A DNA stretch of 10,695 nt from Fusobacteriaceae bacterium (GTDB taxonomy: Bacteria; Fusobacteriota; Fusobacteriia; Fusobacteriales; Fusobacteriaceae), in NCBI GenBank assembly GCA_016938425.1, contig JAFGUR010000244.1:1-10695 (forward strand). Reading direction: 5' to 3'. The position numbers and the translations under genes are program-made. A model generated the notes under the pieces. It saw only the letters and a list, made by a program, of their open reading frames with translations. It was not told the DNA's origin and did no database searches. Shown here in pieces: positions 1 to 5,720 of this stretch (its first letter is position 1; each line of letters starts with the position of its first letter).

Positions 1-1
1 A

Positions 2-1753
2 AGCAGAAAATTATTAACTTTGTTAAAAAAAGAATTGGAAATTACACATCTGCAAAATAAAATTCAGAAAGATATAGAAGAAAAGGTTTCAAAGCAACAA
101 AAGGAATATTTCTTAAGAGAACAATTGAAGGCAATAAAAAAAGAATTAGGAATTGAAAAAGACGACAAAACAACAGAAATTGATTCTATACAAGAGAAAA
201 TAAAAGAACTGGTTTTAAGTAAAGAAGCAGAAAAAATTATAAAAGAACAAATAGAAAAACTGAATATGTTGGATGTTCATTCTCCGGAATTTCATGTTAC
301 CAGGTCATATATTCAGACTATCATAGACTTGCCTTGGGGAGTATATTCAAAAGATAATACAGACATTAAAAAAGCTAAAAAAAATCTTGATAAGGATCAT
401 TATGGATTAAATGATGTAAAGGAAGTTATACTGGAGTTTATAAGTACAATTATAAAAACAGATATTGTCGCAGGGAATATACTTTGTTTGGTAGGACCGC
501 CGGGTGTGGGGAAAACATCGATAGGAAAATCTATAGCTAATGCTCTAAATAGAAAATTCTACAGATTTTCTGTAGGAGGGATGAGGGATGAAGCAGAAAT
601 TAAGGGACATAGAAGGACTTATATAGGAGCAATGCCGGGGAAAATTATTGAATCCTTAAAAAGAACCGAAACAGCTAATCCTGTAATAATGCTAGATGAA
701 ATAGACAAAATAGGAAAAAGTTTTCAAGGAGACCCGGCCTCAGCTTTATTAGAAGTGCTTGACCCAGAACAAAATAAAGATTTTTTGGATCATTATTTGG
801 ATTTAAGATTTGATTTATCCAAAATTCTATTTATTACTACAGCCAATCAGTTGGATACAATACCACAACCTTTGCTTGATAGGATGGAGATTATACAATT
901 GCCTGGTTATATACTTGAAGAGAAAATGGAAATTGCAAAGCGCTATTTAATACCAAATCAAATGAATAACCATGGATTAAAGAAAAATGAATTTTCTATA
1001 AGTCCTAAAGCTATCGAACAAATAATAGATTCTTATGCAAGAGAAGCCGGCGTGAGAAATTTGGAAAAGCAAATAAAAAAAATAATGAGAAAAGCAACCT
1101 TAAAACTTATAGAAGGAACTGAAAAAAATATTAAGGTAAATCAAGGAAATTTGGAAGAATATTTAGGAAAAGAGGTTTTTTCGCCTGAAGAGTTATACAA
1201 AAAATCAATACCAGGCGTTGTATTAGGCTTAGCTTGGACTTCTATGGGGGGAGCCACTCTATATATAGAGGCAGCAGTAACTTCGTCAGGAAAGGGATTT
1301 AAACAAACAGGACAGTTAGGAAGTGTTATGAAAGAATCTGCAGAGATAGCCTACTCATATGTAGAGAGCTTAATTAGAAAAGAAAATGAAGGAGAAGATT
1401 TTTTTATTAATAATTATGTGCACCTTCATGTACCTGCAGGAGCAGTACCGAAAGATGGACCGTCTGCCGGAATAACAATGGCTTTAGCTTTATATTCTTT
1501 GGTAAAAAATAAAGAAGTAAAAGAAAAAATAGCGATGACAGGGGAGATAACATTAACAGGAAAAGTTCTTCCCATAGGAGGTTTAAGAGAAAAAGTTATA
1601 GCAGCAAGAAGAGTAGGAGTTTTTGAGTTAATAGTTCCTAAAGATAATAAAGCTGATTTTGAAAGACTTCCTGATTATATAAAAGAAGGAATGACTATGC
1701 ATTACGCAGATTATTTCATTGATGTATTAAAAGTAGCTTTTATTAAAAATTAA
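2..1753 (+). CDS. lon: ATP-dependent protease Lon (LonA), 5'-partial, cut by the window edge
   Basis: Lon is a cytoplasmic homo-hexameric AAA+ serine protease that unfolds and degrades damaged and short-lived regulatory proteins. The frame stays open to base 2, reading S-R-K-L-L-T-L-L-K-K, which aligns with the middle of the Lon N-terminal region. The TTG at base 20 is therefore not the start, and roughly 190-200 N-terminal residues lie outside the window. Numbering from that TTG, the coiled-coil part of the N-domain covers about 1-80, with the hallmark YFLREQLKAIKKELG at 30-44. The AAA+ module follows, with Walker A GPPGVGKT at 159-166 and Walker B VIMLDEID at 222-229. The protease domain covers about 390-577. 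Its Ser-Lys dyad is S482 in KDGPSAG and K525 in GGLREK, separated by 43 residues as in E. coli S679/K722. All catalytic motifs are intact and the C-terminus is normal. No strong terminator follows. The gene converges on the ABC operon. Product certain; start unknown. Confidence 0.97.
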   Translation, partial: SRKLLTLLKKELEITHLQNKIQKDIEEKVSKQQKEYFLREQLKAIKKELGIEKDDKTTEIDSIQEKIKELVLSKEAEKIIKEQIEKLNMLDVHSPEFHVTRSYIQTIIDLPWGVYSKDNTDIKKAKKNLDKDHYGLNDVKEVILEFISTIIKTDIVAGNILCLVGPPGVGKTSIGKSIANALNRKFYRFSVGGMRDEAEIKGHRRTYIGAMPGKIIESLKRTETANPVIMLDEIDKIGKSFQGDPASALLEVLDPEQNKDFLDHYLDLRFDLSKILFITTANQLDTIPQPLLDRMEIIQLPGYILEEKMEIAKRYLIPNQMNNHGLKKNEFSISPKAIEQIIDSYAREAGVRNLEKQIKKIMRKATLKLIEGTEKNIKVNQGNLEEYLGKEVFSPEELYKKSIPGVVLGLAWTSMGGATLYIEAAVTSSGKGFKQTGQLGSVMKESAEIAYSYVESLIRKENEGEDFFINNYVHLHVPAGAVPKDGPSAGITMALALYSLVKNKEVKEKIAMTGEITLTGKVLPIGGLREKVIAARRVGVFELIVPKDNKADFERLPDYIKEGMTMHYADYFIDVLKVAFIKN

Positions 1754-2161
1754 TCGATGGTGGCTTAAATATAACTATAGTTGTAAAAATTATATTTTTT
1801 AGAAATCGCGAGGAGTAATTCTAGGGGGGGTGCGGGCTATGGCCCGCGAATTCCTTCCTTCTTAACGCGCTAAAGACAGATTTTGTGAGACCTTTGCATG
1901 GTTCGCTTTTATGTTTTGCTGTCTTTCTCAAACGGATAAAATGCTTTATTATGCAAAGGTCTTATTGTATATATTTAAAGAATTTCATATGGCTGAGTAA
2001 TTACTGTTTTTACTCTTTTTCTTAAAAAACAAACATTTAACCTTGGACTCAGCATTTATAAAAAAATTGACATTTTGATAAAATAACATAAAGCTTTATA
2101 AAAATCTAGATTATAAAACATCCAATTATTAATAAAGAGCTGCCTAAAACTAGGTGTATAT
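1754..2161. repeat. Gene-free gap holding a copy of repeat module A
   Basis: There is no credible gene in the 408 bp between the convergent lon and ABC-ATPase genes. From about 1803 to 2055 it carries module A. The segment AATCGCGAGGAGT (1804-1816) recurs as AGTCGCGAGGAGT at 8441-8453. A GC-rich hairpin follows (GCGGGC-tatg-GCCCGC, 1832-1847), then TTAACGCGCTAAAG, matching TTACGCGGCAAAG of the 8437 copy. The stretch around 1971-2011 (ATATTTAAAGA...ATATGGCTGAG) matches 8513-8554. The stretch 2021-2050, ending in CCTTGGACT, matches the right end of the 10092-10416 element. Relative to the 8437 copy, this copy carries extra DNA bounded by a 12-bp perfect inverted repeat (1888-1899/1951-1962). 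The GC-rich hairpin lies about 80 nt after the lon stop and is followed by a pyrimidine-rich run. It could end lon transcription, but it lacks a proper T tract. Confidence 0.7.
1888..1962. repeat. 75-bp inverted-repeat unit inside module A
   Basis: AGACCTTTGCAT (1888-1899) and ATGCAAAGGTCT (1951-1962) are perfect 12-bp inverted repeats around a 51-bp centre. The right part of the unit (TGTCTTTC.CAAA.GGATAAAA...ATGC, about 1920-1962) reappears in diverged form at about 5600-5641 between the HU and CoA-disulfide reductase genes. The alignment of these two copies is visible by eye at roughly four identities in five. The unit is missing from the corresponding place in the 8437 copy, which suggests a separate small mobile or recombining segment. 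Its function is unknown. Confidence 0.6.
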
Positions 2162-2839
2162 TCATTTCATCATTTCTTTTATTATTATCTTTTCAAAACA
2201 AGCTAATTCTTCAATTTGATTTTTTCTTTGTGATTTGTCCATACATATATCCAAAGAAAAATCCAATTCACCTTTTTCGTTAAAAATAACAACAGTATCG
2301 GCAATCAGTAATGCTTCGTCGATATTGTGTGATACATATATTAGAGTTTGATCATTTTGAGATAAGTGTATGTTCATTTCATCTATTATAGAAATTTTCA
2401 ATTTAAGATCCAACGAACTAAGATTTTCATCCATTAATATAAGTTCAGGATTATTTAAAAAAGCTCTGGCCATGGATACTCTTTGTTTCTCGCCTCCAGA
2501 AAGATTTTTTATTAAAATATTTTCCAAATTTTTAATTTTAAAGATTTTTAATAGCTTATCAAAATCAACATAAGAACTGCAAACGTATTTGAAATTGTCT
2601 ATTACGCTTAACCAAGGAATTAATCTATTTTCTTGAAAGGCATAAGAAATACGATTAAATGTATTGCTGATATTTCCGGAATAATTAAAGAAAAGGCTCG
2701 CAACAGTATTTAAAAAAGTAGTTTTACCAATTCCTGAAGGACCGAGAATAACATAACTCATCCCTTTTTTAAAAACAAAATTATTTATATAAAGAACCTT
2801 ATAATTGAGAGTTATATTTAAATTGTTAATCTTTATCAT
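2162..2839 (-). CDS. ABC transporter ATP-binding protein, NitT/TauT (SsuB/TauB-like) type
   Basis: This is the nucleotide-binding subunit that powers the importer encoded by the two genes upstream of it; it acts on the cytoplasmic face of the inner membrane. All ABC motifs are present in 225 residues: Walker A GPSGIGKTT (33-41), Q-loop Q69 in YAFQENRLIPW, signature LSGGEKQR (113-120), Walker B LILMDE (133-138), D-loop SSLD and the switch histidine H171 (VSHNIDEA). The AFQE..L.PW form of the Q-loop region is typical of the nitrate/sulfonate/taurine group. The Walker B glutamate is followed by Asn where this group usually has Pro (DEPFSSLD), a mild divergence. The ATG at 2839 has AAGGAG seven bases upstream. 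The first 14 bases overlap the end of the permease gene, indicating translational coupling. It is the last gene of the operon, and no good terminator is visible after it. Family certain; substrate unknown. Confidence 0.92.
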   Translation of the reverse strand: MIKINNLNITLNYKVLYINNFVFKKGMSYVILGPSGIGKTTFLNTVASLFFNYSGNISNTFNRISYAFQENRLIPWLSVIDNFKYVCSSYVDFDKLLKIFKIKNLENILIKNLSGGEKQRVSMARAFLNNPELILMDENLSSLDLKLKISIIDEMNIHLSQNDQTLIYVSHNIDEALLIADTVVIFNEKGELDFSLDICMDKSQRKNQIEELACFEKIIIKEMMK

Positions 2840-3572
2840 AATATCTCCTTAGTTTAATTCTTAGTAGTTTATTAAAAGTTTTTTCTATAAAAAAGCCCAG
2901 AAATAAAGAAATAAGCGTCCAAGCCATAATTTTTTCGGTTTCAATATTTATCCAAGCAGAATTAATCTTTGTACCAATTCCTGAATCAAGTTTACTTATT
3001 ACTTCGGCCATAATGATAATTTTAATAGAACCAGATAAAATAATAGAACCGGAAGCTAGTAAATTAGAAACAAGGGAAGGGATATATAACATTTTTATTC
3101 TTTTATCCAAAGAGACTTTATAAAAATTACTCATTTCAATTAAATTGTTCTGTATACCTGAAAATCCTTCATAAATATTAATGATTATGATAGGCAAACT
3201 ATTCAAAATTAGTATAAAAATTGGAATAAACCATAATTTAATCCATATTAAAGCAAGTAAAATCCAAGAAATTATTGGTGTGCTTTGGATTAATTTTATT
3301 AATGAAATTATAAAACTTCCGATTTTTTTATTTAAAGAAGCGAGGATGCCTAAAAAAATGCCGAAAATAACGGAAATGAAAAGGCCAAAAAATATACGGC
3401 TCAATGAAGACAGAACCATTATATAACTATTTTTATCTTTTAGTATATTTATAAGAGATTGACTTACAATATATGGACTAGGCAATATAATAGGGTCTGT
3501 AAATTTTGAAAATATTTGCCATAAAAAAACAATTAAAAATATAATTAACAATTTACTTTTTATAAAAATCAT
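2826..3572 (-). CDS. ABC transporter permease, NitT/TauT (SsuC-like) type
   Basis: This is the membrane subunit of the same importer. From the ATG at 3572 it has 248 residues, close to the family's usual length of about 250. Roughly six hydrophobic spans are visible. After the first span comes LPSPYIVSQSL, matching the LPSP signature of SsuC-type permeases. The cytoplasmic EAA-type coupling loop is at about 143-167 (EMSNFYKVS...LYIPSL). It is diverged: the usual Gly of EAA---G is Lys here. I chose the ATG at 3572 because the frame upstream to the TTG at 3605 (11 extra residues, MTILLLIRFPE) has no ribosome binding site. However, the GGAG before 3572 directly abuts the ATG, so translation may depend on coupling to the binding-protein gene, which it overlaps by 20 bases. 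The 3' end overlaps the ATPase gene. Function of the family is clear; the exact start is moderately sure. Confidence 0.9.
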   Translation of the reverse strand: MIFIKSKLLIIFLIVFLWQIFSKFTDPIILPSPYIVSQSLINILKDKNSYIMVLSSLSRIFFGLFISVIFGIFLGILASLNKKIGSFIISLIKLIQSTPIISWILLALIWIKLWFIPIFILILNSLPIIIINIYEGFSGIQNNLIEMSNFYKVSLDKRIKMLYIPSLVSNLLASGSIILSGSIKIIIMAEVISKLDSGIGTKINSAWINIETEKIMAWTLISLFLGFFIEKTFNKLLRIKLRRYYDKD

Positions 3573-4455
3573 CTCCGGGAATCTTATTAATAATAGTATT
3601 GTCAATACTATTTAATGCTTTTAAATAAGTATCAACAGTGTTTTTAGAAGAAAAACTTTCGATATAAACCAAATTCATATTATTAATACTATTTTCAAAT
3701 GCTTCTTGACTAAGAGTGACTTGAAATACATCGATTCCAAATTTAGCAGCCAAAGCTTTATTATTTTCTATCCATATCAAACTTTTTTTATACTGGGTTC
3801 CTAATGTATTTATTAAATTATTTTTATCAACTATAGTCTTATTTAGGGCAAATAGACCAACTTGAGGAATAGAATTTTGACCAGTTATTTTTTTCCATTC
3901 ATCTTTGAGAATAATAATTCTTTTTAGATCCTTATTCTTATCCAAAACCATACTTGCTTGGGGTTCTGGTAGAATTGCAGTATCTATTTTTCCTGACATA
4001 ATTAACTTAGCAATTTCTGTAGAACTACGATATTTGATATTTGGTTTGATATTATTTTTCTTAAATAAATATGAAGCAATAACATCCGGGGAAGAACCTT
4101 GTCCTCCTATATAGACATCTTTTTTATTCAAATCAGAAAATTTTTTAATGTTATCGGAGCTTACAACAGAAAGTAATCCTTCAGATAAAATAGCGATTAA
4201 TTTTAAATTTTTTCCTTTGTTATAAAGTTGAGCAGCGGTGTTTACCGGCAATACAAACAAAGCTTCTTCATTTTTAACTATGGCGGGAACAACTTCGGTA
4301 GTCACATCATTATAATATTTTAAATTAAGTTCTTTTATTGTTTCGCCGGCCTTTGCCAAAGGGAGGCTTGGAGGAGCTTTTGGTAAATATATATCTAATG
4401 AAAAAGATGGAATGGATATTAAAAAAATAAATACAAGAAAAAAGTTTTTTTTCAT
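3553..4455 (-). CDS. ABC transporter substrate-binding protein, NitT/TauT-type
   Basis: This is the solute receptor of the three-gene importer. Its 300 residues begin with a Sec signal peptide (MKKNFFLVFIFLISIPSFS, probable cleavage after residue 19 before LDIY). There is no lipobox cysteine, so the protein should be soluble in a periplasm, which points to a diderm host. The mature protein resembles NMT1/SsuA-like periplasmic binding proteins: an early ligand-loop segment LPKAPPSLPLAKAG, a GGQGSSPD loop (117-124), and the ILPEPQASMVL stretch (161-171), comparable to the LPxP segment of this group. It is short for SsuA but fits the compact branch of the family. The ATG at 4455 has AAGGAG eight bases upstream. 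A TATAAT box lies at 4478-4483, and an 18-nt imperfect palindrome sits just upstream of it. It is first in the operon. Substrate candidates are sulfonate/taurine, nitrate-like anions or a thiamine precursor; the sequence does not decide. Confidence 0.88.
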   Translation of the reverse strand: MKKNFFLVFIFLISIPSFSLDIYLPKAPPSLPLAKAGETIKELNLKYYNDVTTEVVPAIVKNEEALFVLPVNTAAQLYNKGKNLKLIAILSEGLLSVVSSDNIKKFSDLNKKDVYIGGQGSSPDVIASYLFKKNNIKPNIKYRSSTEIAKLIMSGKIDTAILPEPQASMVLDKNKDLKRIIILKDEWKKITGQNSIPQVGLFALNKTIVDKNNLINTLGTQYKKSLIWIENNKALAAKFGIDVFQVTLSQEAFENSINNMNLVYIESFSSKNTVDTYLKALNSIDNTIINKIPGDDFYKK

Positions 4456-4477
4456 AAAATTGACTCCTTATCTTAAA

Positions 4478-4504
4478 ATTATAACTTGTTGCAAAATTTC
4501 AACA
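4478..4504 (-). promoter_or_regulatory. Probable ABC-operon promoter with overlapping palindromic operator candidate
   Basis: On the minus strand TATAAT (4478-4483) lies 22 nt before the binding-protein ATG, and its start would give a short leader holding the AAGGAG. No good -35 is at 17 nt. A TTGAAA lies at 4497-4502 but with only a 13-nt spacer. The stretch TGTTGAAATTTTGCAACA (4487-4504) is an imperfect palindrome with 5-bp outer arms TGTTG/CAACA, and it occupies the -35/spacer zone. A promoter lacking a good -35 with a palindrome there fits a regulated promoter, but this is inference. Confidence 0.45.
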
Positions 4505-4544
4505 GTTTGATTCTACTTGAATAAAAAACTTCATTTTTTATTCG

Positions 4545-4626
4545 CTCTCCCACCTATGGCGGAGCCCAAGTCCACGGCAAGGAGTAATCCTTGCCATATT
4601 TCTAAAACGAAAATTATTTATTTTTA
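4545..4626 (+). repeat. Repeat module B, copy 1
   Basis: This aligns in the same orientation with 8263-8368. Shared blocks in order are CTCCCCACCT/CTCCCACCT, GGCGGAGCCC, ACGG, AAGGAG/AAGGGAG, ATCCTTGCC, CTAAAAC and a final AT-rich TTATTTTT tail. The 8263 copy has about 20 extra bases after CACCTGCGG. The GC-rich core stands out from the AT-rich surroundings. There is no coding potential conserved between the copies. Confidence 0.7.
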
Positions 4627-4632
4627 CTTGGG

Positions 4633-4849
4633 GTCTGCTGAATTAGAAGTGATTTTTAAAATCTTGGGCTTCTGACCAACTATCGCCTTTGGCTCCGCAT
4701 AAAATATTCTAAAAGCTAAAGCTTTAAGAATATCTAAACCCGACCAGCAACGGTTGCTGGACACCTTGTAAAATAAAGAATTCATTTTTAATTTTAAAAT
4801 ATAAGGAATTTCCTAAAGAAGAAGCTCCTTACAGGGGAAAAAGTTTCAC
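4633..4849 (-). repeat. Repeat module C, copy 1, interrupted by a 56-bp insert
   Basis: This is the reverse complement of 10430-10592. The block 4633-4679 matches the reverse complement of 10546-10592 at 40 of 47 positions, and 4736-4765 matches that of 10518-10547 at 30 of 30. The rest to 4849 aligns with gaps (shared ATAAGGA, TTTCC, AAAG, AAGCTCC and AAAAAG..TCAC). Without the insert this copy is 161 bp against 163 for the other. The identical 30-mer is centred on the palindrome CCAGCAAC-g-GTTGCTGG (4744-4760). Confidence 0.85.
4680..4735. repeat. 56-bp hairpin-bearing insert within module C
   Basis: This segment is absent from the other module C copy. On both sides of it stands AA (4678-4679 and 4736-4737), of which the uninterrupted copy has only one set, so a 2-bp target duplication is possible. 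It starts with TTTGGCTCCGCATAA, close to the reverse complement of the module B core, and ends in a near-perfect 14-bp stem with a 2-nt loop (4704-4717/4720-4733, one mismatch). Confidence 0.6.
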
Positions 4850-5046
4850 CGAACCAGCGTGACGCTAAATTTATAGAAGTTAAAACGAATTTCATTTTAA
4901 GGGGATTCCTAAAGATTAGGATTCGTAAAAAGCATCCTATGCTTAGAGTTTATGTTTTGTACTAAGAATTTGAAGAGTACAAAGGGCTCCTATCTAAATT
5001 TTGATTTTAATAGTTTTTAGTATGCCGGAACTTCTGATTTTTTTTA

Positions 5047-5073
5047 AATAAAAAAGGATGCAAAGCATCCTTT
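5047..5073 (-). terminator. Rho-independent terminator of the HU gene
   Basis: Read on the minus strand, a 9-bp stem AAAGGATGC-ttt-GCATCCTTT starts 13 nt after the HU stop and runs into TTTTTTATTT. The stem arms are 5053-5061 and 5065-5073. It is a compact classical intrinsic terminator, one-directional because the plus side has no T run. Confidence 0.9.
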
Positions 5074-5085
5074 AATAGACAACAA

Positions 5086-5364
5086 TTATTTATTAACGTT
5101 ATCAGCTAATTTTTTACCAGCTTTGAATTTAACAACTTTTTTAGCAGGTATTTGGATTTCTTCTCCAGTTTTTGGATTTCTTCCTTTTTTAGCAGCTTTA
5201 GCAGCAACTTCGAATTTTCCCCAACCTACAAAGTTTATTTCGTCACCTTTAACTAAAACTTCTTCAAAAGTTCCTAATAATGCATCTAATTTTCTTTCAG
5301 CTTCTGCTTTAGATTCAAAATTAGCTTTTTCTGCAAATAATGCAACAAATTCTTTTTTATTCAT
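5086..5364 (-). CDS. hup: HU family DNA-binding protein
   Basis: This is a small dimeric nucleoid protein that bends and wraps DNA without strong sequence preference. The 92-residue length is standard. It shows the helical N-terminal half (MNKKEFVALFAEKANF... to about residue 40), the FVGWGKFEV turn (45-53), and the beta-arm GRNPKTGEEIQIPAKK (61-76) with the DNA-intercalating proline P64 in RNPKTG, ending in the usual VVKFKAGKKLAD. The ATG at 5364 is preceded by AGGAGGG with good spacing. It is a single-gene unit with its own promoter (5430-5458) and terminator (5047-5073). Trp at residue 48, where most HU proteins have Phe (GFGxFEV), is a variation that I associate with fusobacterial HU from memory. 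Whether it is the main HU or one of several paralogues cannot be judged here. Confidence 0.96.
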   Translation of the reverse strand: MNKKEFVALFAEKANFESKAEAERKLDALLGTFEEVLVKGDEINFVGWGKFEVAAKAAKKGRNPKTGEEIQIPAKKVVKFKAGKKLADNVNK

Positions 5365-5429
5365 TTTTATTTCCCTCCTGATATGTATTAAACTATTATA
5401 GTTTATTAACTATTTGAGATTCTATAACT

Positions 5430-5458
5430 AATATACCTCTTTGTATAAGGAATTTCAA
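5430..5458 (-). promoter_or_regulatory. Sigma-70-type promoter of the HU gene
   Basis: On the minus strand TTGAAA (5453-5458) and TATATT (5430-5435) are separated by exactly 17 nt. Transcription would start near 5423, giving a leader of about 60 nt that ends in the AGGAGGG site. A second TATAAT at 5395-5400 could be an alternative -10 but lacks a matching -35. Confidence 0.75.
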
Positions 5459-5663
5459 GTGTTTTTTTAAAAAAATCTATTTTTTTTCATAAAATTGTAT
5501 TAAAATGAAGTTTTTTAGCTTTTTTTTGGATTTTTTATACGTATTTTGTAAAAGGATTAAGCTGAGTATTTAAAATGACTAAAAAATTTAAGATTTTAAT
5601 GTCTTTCACAAAAGGATAAAAAACTCTATCATGCGAGGGCTACAGTATTTAGTTTTAATAAAG
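5459..5663. repeat. AT-rich gap with a fragment of the 1888-1962 repeat unit
   Basis: There is no gene between the HU promoter and the reductase terminator. The part 5460-5560 is simple AT-rich sequence with several T and A runs. From about 5600 to 5641 it is a diverged copy of 1920-1962: TGTCTTTC, CAAA, GGATAAAA and ATGC line up in the same orientation. The stretch AAGCTGAGTATTTA just before it faintly recalls the GGCTGAGTAATTA part of module A, but is too short to claim. Confidence 0.5.
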
Positions 5664-5701
5664 AAAAATAGAAAGTGCCATCGCTGACACTTTCTATTTT
5701 T
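5664..5701 (-). terminator. Terminator of the CoA-disulfide reductase gene, bidirectional in form
   Basis: A perfect 14-bp stem (5664-5677 AAAAATAGAAAGTG, 5688-5701 CACTTTCTATTTTT) with a 10-nt loop lies 20 nt past the reductase stop. T runs on both strands would let it work in either direction, though no plus-strand gene is seen nearby. Confidence 0.9.
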
Positions 5702-5720
5702 ATATACCTTAAGAATTAAC

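Larger units (their letters stand above)
4456..5046. repeat. Gene-free gap of repeat modules B and C plus small hairpins
   Basis: This is about 590 bp without a credible gene. After the ABC-operon promoter, module B occupies 4545-4626 and inverted module C occupies 4633-4849, directly abutting. Beyond C, the stretch 4850-5046 has several small perfect stems: AGCGT-g-ACGCT (4856-4866), AAGCAT-cct-ATGCTT (4930-4944) and TTGTACT/AGTACAA (4957-4963/4976-4982). These recall the repeat DNA but I found no second copy in the window. The HU terminator bounds the gap on the right. Confidence 0.6.

Noticed and set aside
20..22. TTG as the start of lon, making a truncated protease
   Set aside because: The frame is open to base 2 and the preceding residues fit the Lon N-domain, so this is only the window edge and not a shortened gene.
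2067..2102. Plus-strand promoter (TTGATA-16-TATAAA, also a TTGACA at 2067-2072) antisense to the ABC operon
   Set aside because: Such matches are expected by chance in DNA this AT-rich, and no plus-strand gene follows.
2109..2161. Terminator of the ABC operon (CCTA-gtttt-TAGG on the minus strand)
   Set aside because: The stem is only 4-5 bp and is not followed by a T run.
3573..3605. Permease start at the TTG at 3605
   Set aside because: No Shine-Dalgarno precedes it, and it would extend the overlap with the binding-protein gene to 53 bases. The ATG at 3572 gives a normal N-terminus, though its GGAG is too close, so this is not fully excluded.
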